Source of the DNA: Flavobacteriaceae bacterium
GTDB lineage: Bacteria > Bacteroidota > Bacteroidia > Flavobacteriales > Flavobacteriaceae
Assembly (NCBI GenBank): GCA_027081505.1
Contig: JALWKK010000068.1
Coordinates: 1-45,988, forward strand
Direction of reading: 5' to 3'
Length of the DNA: 45,988 nucleotides
Shown: positions 29,617 through 37,658 of the stretch, piece after piece
Layout: the number at the start of each line of letters is the position of its first letter
Numbering within the stretch: the first letter of the stretch is position 1
Position numbers and translations under genes: made by a program
Notes under the pieces: generated by a model
What the model was told of the DNA's origin: nothing
Seen by the model: the letters and a program-made list of their open reading frames with translations, nothing else
The model's database searches: none

Positions 29617-30444
29617 TTATAGATCTCTTTTCTTCAAGATATAATAAGAACCATAGACAAATATTGCTGTCCAAGCCAATACGATGATTATAGTGATGCT
29701 GTGTACCGAATAATCTTTTGAGAATCCATCACCTATTTGGTTTGCTGCACTTTGAATAGCACCCAAGCGTGAAAATGGTTCAACGATTAGGTTAGACATA
29801 GCAGATAGCGGGAAAAATTGTATAATTTTATCTGCGGCATCTTCATCAAGAATTTTCCAACGTAATAATCCGTAAATAACACCTTCAATGATATTCCAAA
29901 CAAATAAAAATCCTAAGGCAAATGCCGAACGTTTAACTAATACGCCTAAAAATAAACAGAAAGAGAAAAAGGCAAGTAGTTTTACAAAATAAGCTAATAG
30001 GTATTCTAAATCACTGAAAATTATAGAAGCCTCTGTGTAGTCTGAAAACCTAAGTCCTAGCAATAACGATACAACAAAAACAAACAATGTAGATAAAACC
30101 GAAAACAACACCACGGTTAAAAACTTGGAAAGTACAAATTCCCATTTACTTAAACCGTCTATTAAGTTTTGTTTTAGCGTTCGGTTACTATACTCGTTTG
30201 CCATCATAGATACAATAACAATGGCAAGAAAAAGTTTAAGAATGGCTGCAATGTAGGTGTTAAAATGCCAGATATACGGAAAATTAAAAATACCTTGCTC
30301 GGCAAGTCTAACGTTTATTAAGGGTATCTCGATAGATGCAATTAAAGCAATAAACGTAATGAGTATAAAATAGACTAACGAAATTACTTTAGCCGATTTA
30401 TTATATCGTAATTTATGAAGTTCTATAGCAAGTAGTCGTAGCAT
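29617..30444 (-). CDS. ABC-2 type transporter permease
   Basis: This 275-residue membrane protein has six hydrophobic segments (about residues 19-38, 60-80, 105-130, 145-165, 175-195, 240-262) and the topology of ABC-2 permeases. A conserved-type motif, MANEYSNRTLKQNL, lies after the second segment. The ATPase gene ends 4 bases upstream, so the two form one exporter. Such pairs often serve lantibiotic/bacitracin-type immunity or lipid export; no substrate can be read from sequence. Confidence 0.9.
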   Translation of the reverse strand: MLRLLAIELHKLRYNKSAKVISLVYFILITFIALIASIEIPLINVRLAEQGIFNFPYIWHFNTYIAAILKLFLAIVIVSMMANEYSNRTLKQNLIDGLSKWEFVLSKFLTVVLFSVLSTLFVFVVSLLLGLRFSDYTEASIIFSDLEYLLAYFVKLLAFFSFCLFLGVLVKRSAFALGFLFVWNIIEGVIYGLLRWKILDEDAADKIIQFFPLSAMSNLIVEPFSRLGAIQSAANQIGDGFSKDYSVHSITIIIVLAWTAIFVYGSYYILKKRDL

Positions 30445-30448
30445 TTTT

Positions 30449-31348
30449 TTAGTTTTGATTTTTGGTGATTTCTAAGAATTGTTCTTCAAGGCTTTCTTTT
30501 CGGTGTACCAAATAGGAAAGTGTTATCCCTTTTTCAAAAAGCATCTTATTTAAATCATTTCCGCTCATTTTAAAAGCTAAATAGGCAACTACAAAATCGC
30601 CTTCTATTATTACTTTTTTAAAAGCAGGAATTGCTTCTAAAACATGTTTTAATTTTTCCAAATCATCGCTTTGCAGCGTAAAAAACCCTTCGTTTGAGGT
30701 CATTCCGTCAACGCTTCCCGTATAAAGGCTTGAACCTTTTTTAAGAATTACCACGTGTGTACATACTTTTTCTACTTCATCTAACAAATGTGAAGCCAAT
30801 AAAATAGTGGTTCCTTGTTTGGCAATGGATTTGATGATTTCTCTTATTTGGTGAATACCCTCAGGATCTAATCCGTTTGTTGGCTCGTCTAAAATTAAGA
30901 TATCAGGGTCATTAAGCAACGCCGAAGCAATTGCCAAGCGTTGTTTCATACCTAATGAATAGGTTCTAAACTTATAATCTTTTCGCTCTTTAAGACCTAC
31001 CAACTCGAGTTTTTCATCAATTTTTGAAGTTGAAACATCTTTTATTTTACAAACCAACGCCAAATTTTGAGCAGCAGTCATAAAAGGATAAAAGTTAGGT
31101 CGCTCAATAATTGCTCCAACACGTTTTAATGCCTGATGAGTTGAAATAGTACCGTCAAACCAAGAGTAGTCTCCCGAAGTTTTATTTACCACATTTAGAA
31201 CAATACCAAGTGTAGTAGATTTTCCGCTTCCGTTGGGTCCTAAAATTCCGTAAACATTTCCTTTTTCAATAGTTAACGATAAATTGTTTACAGCCGTGAT
31301 CGGACCGTATTTTTTGGTAAGGTTTTGAATGGTGAGAATGGGCTCCAC
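30449..31348 (-). CDS. ABC transporter ATP-binding protein
   Basis: This 299-residue ATPase partners the permease encoded just downstream. It has Walker A GPNGSGKST near residue 38, signature YSLGMKQRLA, Walker B ILILDEPTNGLDPEG and the H-loop LLASHLLDEVE, all intact. The C-terminal part (about 215-299) is the regulatory extension found in CcmA/DrrA-like ATPases. The start codon is GTG; the protein begins MEPILTIQNL. The motif set fits a single-substrate exporter, type unknown. Upstream, 31349-31572 has no gene. Confidence 0.93.
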   Translation of the reverse strand: MEPILTIQNLTKKYGPITAVNNLSLTIEKGNVYGILGPNGSGKSTTLGIVLNVVNKTSGDYSWFDGTISTHQALKRVGAIIERPNFYPFMTAAQNLALVCKIKDVSTSKIDEKLELVGLKERKDYKFRTYSLGMKQRLAIASALLNDPDILILDEPTNGLDPEGIHQIREIIKSIAKQGTTILLASHLLDEVEKVCTHVVILKKGSSLYTGSVDGMTSNEGFFTLQSDDLEKLKHVLEAIPAFKKVIIEGDFVVAYLAFKMSGNDLNKMLFEKGITLSYLVHRKESLEEQFLEITKNQN

Positions 31349-31462
31349 TAAGAATTTATTTTTGTTGGTTGGGTATATGACGAATGAATGGTGCTTATGT
31401 TACAAATTGTAAATTAAAATAAAGTACAAATTACGAAATACCTTATTCTAAACCGAATTGAC

Positions 31463-31536
31463 AAGCTGTGTGCAGTTAGAAATCCGGATTAATTTTTGTA
31501 AATAGCATAAAACTAACAATTAATTATAAGCTGTGT
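31463..31536. repeat. Direct 9-bp repeats beside the toxin-antitoxin module
   Basis: AAGCTGTGT occurs at 31463-31471 and again at 31528-31536, a spacing of 65 bases. They lie in the 224-base gap between the toxin gene stop and the ABC ATPase start. No promoter box was found there. The repeats may be traces of an insertion of the toxin-antitoxin module. Confidence 0.3.
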
Positions 31537-31572
31537 TGGCAAGTGGAATTATTCATTTTTCAGTACTGTTTA

Positions 31573-31896
31573 TCAGTCCGAACTAATTTCTTCCATTTTC
31601 TCTGGATTTCGTCTTGTGTCAAAAACATTCACAATTTCAATCCTATTTTTATTTAAATTGACCCAATAAATTATTTTATAACTTTTATGAACTAAATATC
31701 GGAATTCTTGTTCTCGTTTCGCAAGAAGTTTTTCTTTTGTACCTATATATGGATTTTTTTCTAGTCCAATTGTCCTGTCAATTATGCTATTCACCAATTT
31801 TAGAGCTACAGAAACCTCTGCATTTAATTCGTAGTATTCGAAAATATCCTCAAATTTATTTTCAGCAAATCTTGTCCAATAAACGGTTAAGGTCAT
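31573..31896 (-). CDS. RelE/ParE-family toxin
   Basis: This 107-residue toxin of a type II module is likely a small ribosome-dependent mRNA endonuclease or gyrase inhibitor. It opens with VYWTRFAENKFEDIFEYYEL, a RelE/ParE hallmark, and ends in the EFRYLVHKSYKIIYWV ... IEIVNVFDTRRNPEK pattern (R-x-L-V ... D-T-R-R-x-P). Length is normal. Its ATG overlaps the antitoxin stop by 4 bases (ATGA), so the two are translationally coupled. RelE or ParE cannot be chosen by sequence alone. Confidence 0.9.
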   Translation of the reverse strand: MTLTVYWTRFAENKFEDIFEYYELNAEVSVALKLVNSIIDRTIGLEKNPYIGTKEKLLAKREQEFRYLVHKSYKIIYWVNLNKNRIEIVNVFDTRRNPEKMEEISSD

Positions 31897-32129
31897 TTTC
31901 TGAATTTAGATTTTAAGTCTGTTGCCTTTATTACTCTATCATTTTCAGAGTCTTCAAGAGCTTGATCAATTTCTTTATTTAATTGATCAAGGCTCATTGG
32001 ATTTAACTCTTTTTCATAAATTTCAGACTTTCTTTTTCGCAACATAGTTTCTAATCCGCTTATTATTTCTTCGTTTTTCAATCTAAGAAATTCTTGAATG
32101 AACGATATTTTTCTTGCATGTAAATCCAT
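31893..32129 (-). CDS. Antitoxin of the RelE/ParE module
   Basis: This 78-residue acidic-basic protein begins MDLHARKISFIQEFLRLKNEE and ends LEDSENDRVIKATDLKSKF. It has the pattern of Bacteroidota antitoxins found before RelE/ParE toxins: an N-terminal helical dimerisation and DNA-binding part and a C-terminal toxin-binding segment. It is first in the pair and overlaps the toxin gene by 4 bases. A TAATTTTG box lies 18 bases upstream. Confidence 0.82.
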   Translation of the reverse strand: MDLHARKISFIQEFLRLKNEEIISGLETMLRKRKSEIYEKELNPMSLDQLNKEIDQALEDSENDRVIKATDLKSKFRK

Positions 32130-32146
32130 TTTTTTATAGTTTAAAT

Positions 32147-32154
32147 CAAAATTA
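32147..32154 (-). promoter_or_regulatory. Putative -7 box (TAATTTTG) of the toxin-antitoxin pair
   Basis: On the minus strand TAATTTTG matches TAnnTTTG, ending 17 bases before the antitoxin ATG. A TTTG lies only 12 bases further up, closer than the usual 17-23. The rest of the 152-base gap to the lptB stop has no gene. Confidence 0.35.
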
Positions 32155-32281
32155 CAAATAATATTCCAAATTAAAATTTTCTTGGTTCGGTATTGCTTAT
32201 TACCAACTTGTATATAACCATATCACAACAATCTTTAAAACACAATAGTTTACAAAGTAAAGTATCTTTTATTTTTGCAAC

Positions 32282-33022
32282 TTAAAACGTTAGTTTTTTC
32301 TTTCTAAGTTCAAAATTTTGACCTAAATACACTTTACGTACCATTTCGTCTTCTGCCAACTCTTCAGGGATACCGTGTTTTAAAATACTTCCTTCAAACA
32401 TAAGGTAAGTTCTGTCGGTAATGGCTAGTGTTTCTTGTACGTTATGGTCTGTAATAAGAATACCAATGTTTTTGGTTACCAGTTTTGCAACAATGCGTTG
32501 AATATCTTCTACTGCGACCGGATCGACACCAGCAAAGGGTTCGTCTAATAAGATAAAATGCGGGTCGGTTGCCAGTGCTCGGGCAATTTCGGTACGACGC
32601 CTTTCGCCTCCACTTAACAAATCGCCTCTGTTTTTCCTAATATGCCCCAAACCAAATTCTTCGATTAAGGTTTCCATTTTATCATGTTGTTCTTTTTTAG
32701 AAAGTTTGGTGAGTTGTAACACGCTTAAAATATTTTCTTCAACGCTTAATTTTCTAAAAACCGAAGCTTCTTGTGCCAGGTAACCTATTCCGTTTTGAGC
32801 ACGTTTATACATAGGATACTTGGTTATGTTTGTATTGTCTAAAAATATTTTTCCTCCGTTGGGTTTTATCAAACCTACAATCATATAAAACGAAGTGGTT
32901 TTACCGGCACCATTAGGTCCTAGTAATCCTACGATTTCACCTTGATTTACTTCCAGAGTGATTCCCTTTACCACTTTTCGACCTTTATAGGATTTTATAA
33001 GATTTTCGGCTTTTAATTTCAT
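32282..33022 (-). CDS. lptB: LptB, lipopolysaccharide export ABC ATPase
   Basis: LptB powers LptFG to extract LPS from the inner membrane toward the Lpt bridge. The 246-residue ATPase has [20 protein letters not shown], the LptB-type Q-loop segment [19 protein letters not shown], signature [16 protein letters not shown], Walker [17 protein letters not shown] and [13 protein letters not shown]. Length is typical. It is the last gene of the kpsF-tatC-CMD-lptB unit, separated from the decarboxylase-like gene by a 101-base gap holding a strong dyad. LptFG are not in this window. Confidence 0.96.
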   Translation of the reverse strand: MKLKAENLIKSYKGRKVVKGITLEVNQGEIVGLLGPNGAGKTTSFYMIVGLIKPNGGKIFLDNTNITKYPMYKRAQNGIGYLAQEASVFRKLSVEENILSVLQLTKLSKKEQHDKMETLIEEFGLGHIRKNRGDLLSGGERRRTEIARALATDPHFILLDEPFAGVDPVAVEDIQRIVAKLVTKNIGILITDHNVQETLAITDRTYLMFEGSILKHGIPEELAEDEMVRKVYLGQNFELRKKKLTF

Positions 33023-33057
33023 ATGTATTATATTTTTTAAATATCACGTGGAACTTA

Positions 33058-33107
33058 CATAACTAAATTATCATTTCCTTTGGTATTTTAATAATAATTT
33101 AGTTATG
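33058..33107. repeat. Perfect 14-bp inverted repeat before lptB
   Basis: CATAACTAAATTAT (33058-33071) and ATAATTTAGTTATG (33094-33107) are perfect reverse complements with a 22-base loop. The dyad lies in the 101-base gap between the carboxymuconolactone decarboxylase-like gene and lptB, which both read on the minus strand. It is AT-rich and has no U-run in that direction. It could be a regulatory dyad or a recombination or processing site. Confidence 0.7.
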
Positions 33108-33123
33108 GACGTTTCATGGTTTT

Positions 33124-33473
33124 TTACTTATTGTTCATTTCTAATGCTTTCCAATATTCAAAGGCTCTCCTTAGGTGCGGTATTATAATAGTTCCGCCAA
33201 TTAGCAGTGAAATACTCAATGCTTCTACTGCTTCTTCCTTGTATATTTTTAATTTATAACAGGTTTCTAAATGGTATTTAATACAATCGTCGCAACGCAA
33301 AACCAAAGAACTTCCTAAACCTGACAACTCTTTGTTTTTCTATACAAAGTGTCTTCGGTAAACTCATCGGCATCTAAGTTAAACTTACGTTTTATAATCT
33401 TATTGTTTTCAATTAAGATTTTATCATTCATTTTAGAACGATAGGAATTAAATTCTTCAACCGGATTTGGCAT
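33124..33473 (-). pseudogene. Carboxymuconolactone decarboxylase (AhpD-like) protein, frameshifted
   Basis: Two halves of one roughly 116-residue protein lie in different frames. The first half, from ATG 33473, encodes MPNPVEEFNSYRSKMNDKI and runs to a TAG near 33321-33319. The second half (from about 33327) has SSLVLRCDDCIKYHLETC with the C-x-x-C-x-x-x-H pattern of AhpD-like proteins and ends at 33124. The change falls in AAAACAAAGAG near 33330-33340, where one missing A would join K-T-K to E-L-S-G and restore the frame. It is therefore a single-base loss, either real or a sequencing error. The start overlaps the tatC stop by 17 bases. Intact relatives in flavobacterial kpsF-tatC-lptB units suggest an ancestral gene. 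Confidence 0.85.
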
Positions 33474-34308
33474 TTTGTTTTTGTTTTTTTCGTTCTTTTT
33501 TAATTACAATTTTTGAGATAAAGATACTCACCTCGTATAAAATTAGTATAGGTATTGCGACAATTACTTGGCTTGCAATATCGGGAGGAGTTATTACTGC
33601 CGAAATTGTTAATACAATAACCAATGCAAATTTTCGGTACTTCTTTAAATATTGAGGTGTTACCAATCCTATTTTGGTTAAAAAATAAATTAAAATAGGA
33701 AGTTCAAAAATTAATCCGCTTGCCAATACCGAAGCTCTTAGTAAGCCAATATAGCTACTTAAATCAAAATCGTTATGTACCGCATTGCTTACTTGGTACG
33801 AGCCTAAAAAATTAATAGACAAGGGTGTTACTATATAGTACCCGAAAAGTACTCCAATAAAAAATAAAAGCGATGCTGTAATGATAAATCCTCGTGAGGA
33901 GCTTCGCTCATTTTGTTTTAATCCGGGACTTACAAAACTCCACATTTCGAATAAAACATACGGAAAAGCAATAATAAATCCTGCAAGAATAGATGTCCAT
34001 AAATGGGCGGAAAACTGTCCTGCCATGGTACGACTCTGAATCCTAAACGGAAGCTCTGTAAAACAAAAACTATCTTTAAATCCAATGGCTTGAGCTATGT
34101 TGCACAATAATTTATAGGTAGGGAAATCTGCATTTTTAGGTCCAAAAATTAAAACATCAAAAATAAAGCCTTTAGCCAAAAATGCCAAGGTTGCAAAAAT
34201 TAGTACTGCAACAACAGAGCGTATAAGATGCCAGCGCAACTCTTCGAGATGGTCTAAAAAAGACATCTCTTTTTCTTTATTCTTATGCTTTTCAATGCTT
34301 TTCTTCAT
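33457..34308 (-). CDS. tatC: TatC, twin-arginine translocase subunit
   Basis: TatC is the receptor of the Tat system, which exports folded proteins with RR signal peptides. The 283-residue protein has six TM segments and the hallmark MSFLDHLEELRWHLIRS near residue 15, a periplasmic loop with FRIQSRTMAGQFSAHLW, and PYVLFEMWSFVSPGL. A C-terminal Lys-rich tail follows. Its ATG overlaps the kpsF stop by one base (TAATG), and its end overlaps the next gene, so all are co-transcribed. TatA/TatB are not in the window. Confidence 0.95.
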   Translation of the reverse strand: MKKSIEKHKNKEKEMSFLDHLEELRWHLIRSVVAVLIFATLAFLAKGFIFDVLIFGPKNADFPTYKLLCNIAQAIGFKDSFCFTELPFRIQSRTMAGQFSAHLWTSILAGFIIAFPYVLFEMWSFVSPGLKQNERSSSRGFIITASLLFFIGVLFGYYIVTPLSINFLGSYQVSNAVHNDFDLSSYIGLLRASVLASGLIFELPILIYFLTKIGLVTPQYLKKYRKFALVIVLTISAVITPPDIASQVIVAIPILILYEVSIFISKIVIKKERKKQKQNAKSG

Positions 34309-35276
34309 TAAATAATACCTTCTTTTGTTAAATTATGAATGTGCACCACACCGGCATATTTTCCATTTTCTTCGGCAAGTAATTGGGTTATTCCATTTTT
34401 ATCCATCATTTCTATAGCTTCAACCGCCATTGCGTTGTTATCTATTTTTTTAGGGTTTACAGACATAATGTCTTTAGCCGTAAGTCCGTTAATGGTAGGT
34501 GCTTTTGTCAACATTCTACGCAAATCACCATCGGTGATGATACCCATAATTTTGTCGTTTTCAACCACAGCCGTAACGCCTAGCATTTTATGACTGATTT
34601 CGATAATAACATCTTTTACACTTGTATCCGGATAAACTTGGGGTTTTTCGTTTAAGACGGTCAAATCTTTAACACGCAAATACAATTTTTTTCCCAGGGA
34701 TCCGCCCGGATGAAATCTTGCAAAATCTTTTTTTGAAAAACCTCTTAATTCTAATAAGCTAACAGCCAGAGCATCACCCATCACCAACTGAGTAGTTGTA
34801 CTTGTGGTAGGTGCCAAGTTGTTAGGACAAGCTTCTTTTTCGGCAAAAGCGTGTAATACAAAATTTGCTTGTTTTCCCAAGAAAGAAGTTTTGTTTGAAG
34901 TAATTGCGATAATGGTATTCCCTCTAGCCTTTATAAGAGGCACTAAAACTTTAATTTCGGGAGTATCACCACTTTTTGAAACACAAATAACGGTATCATC
35001 ATCTTGTATTGTACCTAAATCACCATGAATGGCATCTGCAGCATGCATAAAAACAGCAGGTGTGCCTGTAGAGTTAAGTGTAGCTACAATTTTTGTAGCG
35101 ATAATTGCGCTTTTTCCAATACCGGTAAGAATCACCCTTCCTTTTGAGTTGTACAAACAAATAACCGCTTGGGCAAATTCATCATCTAAAAGAGTTATTA
35201 GATTAGCAATAGCTTTGCTTTCGGTTTCTATTGTTTTAACAGCAGTTTGTAATATTTTTTCTTTTTGACTCAACAT
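34308..35276 (-). CDS. kpsF: KpsF/GutQ-type arabinose-5-phosphate isomerase
   Basis: This enzyme interconverts ribulose-5-phosphate and arabinose-5-phosphate, the first step of Kdo synthesis for LPS. The 322-residue protein has an N-terminal SIS domain (about 30-185) with LTGIGKSAIIATKIVATLNS and HAADAIHGDLG, and two C-terminal CBS domains (about 208-265 and 275-322). Length and order are normal for KdsD/KpsF. It leads the minus-strand unit kpsF-tatC-CMD-lptB and has a well-formed promoter about 120 bases upstream. Confidence 0.94.
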   Translation of the reverse strand: MLSQKEKILQTAVKTIETESKAIANLITLLDDEFAQAVICLYNSKGRVILTGIGKSAIIATKIVATLNSTGTPAVFMHAADAIHGDLGTIQDDDTVICVSKSGDTPEIKVLVPLIKARGNTIIAITSNKTSFLGKQANFVLHAFAEKEACPNNLAPTTSTTTQLVMGDALAVSLLELRGFSKKDFARFHPGGSLGKKLYLRVKDLTVLNEKPQVYPDTSVKDVIIEISHKMLGVTAVVENDKIMGIITDGDLRRMLTKAPTINGLTAKDIMSVNPKKIDNNAMAVEAIEMMDKNGITQLLAEENGKYAGVVHIHNLTKEGII

Positions 35277-35291
35277 TTAGATTTAATTAAT

Positions 35292-35321
35292 TTGCAACTC
35301 TCTTAAAAATTTGTATCTTTA
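35292..35321 (+). promoter_or_regulatory. Candidate recQ promoter (TTG-N19-TATCTTTA)
   Basis: TTG (35292-35294) is followed by 19 bases and TATCTTTA (35314-35321), which differs from TAnnTTTG in the last base. It would give a leader of about 125 bases before recQ. It faces the kpsF promoter, so the two leaders overlap. Confidence 0.4.
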
Positions 35322-35394
35322 GATTGTCAACAAAACAAATTTGTTTATTTTCGTTGGCAAGATAGTAATAAGATACCGTTTTATGATTAAGTTG

Positions 35395-35425
35395 CAAAGT
35401 TATAATTGTTATCCTTTTAATACAA
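35395..35425 (-). promoter_or_regulatory. kpsF-unit promoter (TTG-N20-TAACTTTG)
   Basis: On the minus strand TTG (35425-35423), 20 bases, then TAACTTTG (35402-35395) is an exact match to the -33/-7 Bacteroidota promoter pattern with normal spacing. The leader to the kpsF ATG at 35276 would be about 115 bases. Confidence 0.6.
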
Positions 35426-35453
35426 TTTAATTTTTACCACCTTTTAATAGACT

Positions 35454-37658
35454 ATGACAGATACATACACCGAAACAGATATTTACGCAGCTCTGAAAAA
35501 GTATTTCGGATTTTCCACCTTTAAAGGGCTTCAAGAACAAGTAATAAAAAGTGTTCTCGACAAAAAAAACACTTTTGTAATAATGCCTACCGGAGGCGGT
35601 AAATCGTTATGTTTTCAACTTCCTGCACTAATGCAAGAGGGAACGGCAATTGTCGTATCTCCTTTAATTGCTTTAATGAAAAATCAAGTAGATGCATTGC
35701 GAGCCATTTCTTCTGAAAAAGGAATTGCACACGTTTTAAATTCTTCCCTAAACAAAACCGAAATAAAACAAGTAAAACAAGACCTTGCAGATGGCAAAAC
35801 AAAATTGCTTTATGTAGCACCCGAATCGCTGGCAAAGGATGAAAACGTAGATTTTTTAAAAGAAATAACCATTAGCTTTGTTGCTATAGACGAAGCACAC
35901 TGTATAAGCGAATGGGGACACGACTTTAGACCCGAATACCGTAATTTAAAAAAAATAATTGAACGTATCGGTAAAAACATTCCGATAATAGGTCTTACGG
36001 CAACTGCAACTCCTAAGGTTCAAGAAGATATCTTGAAAAATTTAGGAATGTCGAACGCAAATACCTTTAAGGCATCTTTTAACAGACCAAATCTCTATTA
36101 TGAAGTTCGTCCCAAAACCAAAAATGTAGACTCGGATATAATACGCTTCGTAAAACAAAACGAAGGAAAAAGTGGAATTATTTACTGTTTAAGTAGAAAA
36201 CGCGTAGAAGAGTTAGCACAAACCCTGCAAGTAAACGGTATTAAAGCCATTCCCTATCATGCCGGTTTAGATTCTAAAACAAGAATAAAGCACCAAGACA
36301 TGTTCCTAATGGAAGACGCAGACGTGGTAGTTGCTACTATCGCCTTCGGCATGGGAATAGATAAACCCGATGTTCGTTTTGTAATTCACAACGATATGCC
36401 TAAAAGTATTGAAAGCTACTACCAAGAAACAGGTCGTGCCGGTCGTGACGGTGGCGAAGGGCATTGCTTGGCTTTTTACTCATATAAGGATATTGAAAAG
36501 TTAGAAAAGTTTATGAGTGGCAAGCCTATTGCCGAACAAGAAATTGGACATGCGCTACTGCAAGAAGTGGTGGCATACGCCGAAACATCTATCTCCCGAA
36601 GAAAATTTATCTTGCATTATTTTGGTGAAGAATTTGATAACGAAACAGGTGAAGGTGGTGATATGGATGACAATATGCGTTTCCCAAAAAAGAAACATGA
36701 AGCTAAAAAAGAGGTAGTTAAATTGCTTACCGTTGTAACCAAAACAAACCAACAATACAAATCGAAAGAATTAGTAAACGTTTTAACCGGAAAAGTAAAT
36801 GCACTAATCAAATCACACCGAACAGACACGCAACCCTATTTTGGTATCGGTAAAGATCATGAAGCGGAATACTGGATGGCATTACTAAGGCAAGTATTAA
36901 TTGCAGGGCTGTTAAGAAAAGACATTGAAACTTACGGAATTGTAAAAATCACCAATGCCGGAAAACAGTTTTTGGATAAACCCGAATCCTTTTTAATGAC
37001 CGAAGATCATTCGTTTAAAGAAGCTAATGACGATACCTTTATTGTAAACCAAAAAGGCGGAAATGCCGCAGATCAAACATTATTTAAACTTCTTAAAGCA
37101 GAAAGAAAAAAAGTAGCAGACAAACTTAATTTACCTCCTTTTGTAATATTTCAAGATCCTTCGTTAGAAGATATGGCTTTAAAATACCCCATTACACTTA
37201 AAGAACTTTCAAACGTTCACGGTGTTGGCGAAGGTAAAGCCAAAAAATACGGAGCCTCTTTTGTTTCGCTTATCGAAAAATATGTAGAGGAAAATGATAT
37301 TATACGTCCCGATGATTTTATTGTAAAATCTACCGGAACCAATAGTGCTTTAAAACTGTACATCATTCAAAATGTGGATAGAAAACTTCAGCTTCAAGAT
37401 ATTGCAAAAGCCAAAGGACTGGAAATGAACGAATTTATAAAAGAAATGGAAAGCATTGTTTACAGTGGCACCAAACTCAACATTTCGTATTGCATTGACG
37501 AACTACTGGATGAAGACCAACAAGAAGAAATTCACGAGTACTTCTTGGAAGCCGAAACAGATGATATAGAAGAAGCTTTAAAAGAATTTGACGGCGAATA
37601 TGACGAAGAAGAACTGCGACTTTACCGGATTAAATTTATTAGCGAGGTTGCCAATTAA
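35454..37658 (+). CDS. recQ: RecQ-family ATP-dependent DNA helicase without the zinc cysteines
   Basis: RecQ unwinds DNA 3'-5' in repair and fork restart. The 734-residue protein has motif 0 FGFSTFKGLQEQVI, motif I PTGGGKSLCFQLP, motif II IDEAHCISEWGHDFRPEY and motif VI QETGRAGRDG. The RecQ-C-terminal region follows, and an HRDC-like domain (about 545-620) with LPPFVIFQDPSLEDMAL and SNVHGVGEGKAKKYG. In the usual zinc subdomain (about residues 378-405) the four Cys are absent: SRRKFILHYFGEEFD then GGDMDDN. The C-terminal 100 residues are acidic. It is divergent from kpsF and its stop overlaps that of the convergent glycosyltransferase gene. Confidence 0.95.
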   Translation: MTDTYTETDIYAALKKYFGFSTFKGLQEQVIKSVLDKKNTFVIMPTGGGKSLCFQLPALMQEGTAIVVSPLIALMKNQVDALRAISSEKGIAHVLNSSLNKTEIKQVKQDLADGKTKLLYVAPESLAKDENVDFLKEITISFVAIDEAHCISEWGHDFRPEYRNLKKIIERIGKNIPIIGLTATATPKVQEDILKNLGMSNANTFKASFNRPNLYYEVRPKTKNVDSDIIRFVKQNEGKSGIIYCLSRKRVEELAQTLQVNGIKAIPYHAGLDSKTRIKHQDMFLMEDADVVVATIAFGMGIDKPDVRFVIHNDMPKSIESYYQETGRAGRDGGEGHCLAFYSYKDIEKLEKFMSGKPIAEQEIGHALLQEVVAYAETSISRRKFILHYFGEEFDNETGEGGDMDDNMRFPKKKHEAKKEVVKLLTVVTKTNQQYKSKELVNVLTGKVNALIKSHRTDTQPYFGIGKDHEAEYWMALLRQVLIAGLLRKDIETYGIVKITNAGKQFLDKPESFLMTEDHSFKEANDDTFIVNQKGGNAADQTLFKLLKAERKKVADKLNLPPFVIFQDPSLEDMALKYPITLKELSNVHGVGEGKAKKYGASFVSLIEKYVEENDIIRPDDFIVKSTGTNSALKLYIIQNVDRKLQLQDIAKAKGLEMNEFIKEMESIVYSGTKLNISYCIDELLDEDQQEEIHEYFLEAETDDIEEALKEFDGEYDEEELRLYRIKFISEVAN

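Noticed and set aside
31349-32281. Integron-like cassette sites flanking the toxin-antitoxin pair
   Set aside because: GTTGG/CCAAC-type segments occur on both sides but do not form a matching attC-like pair.
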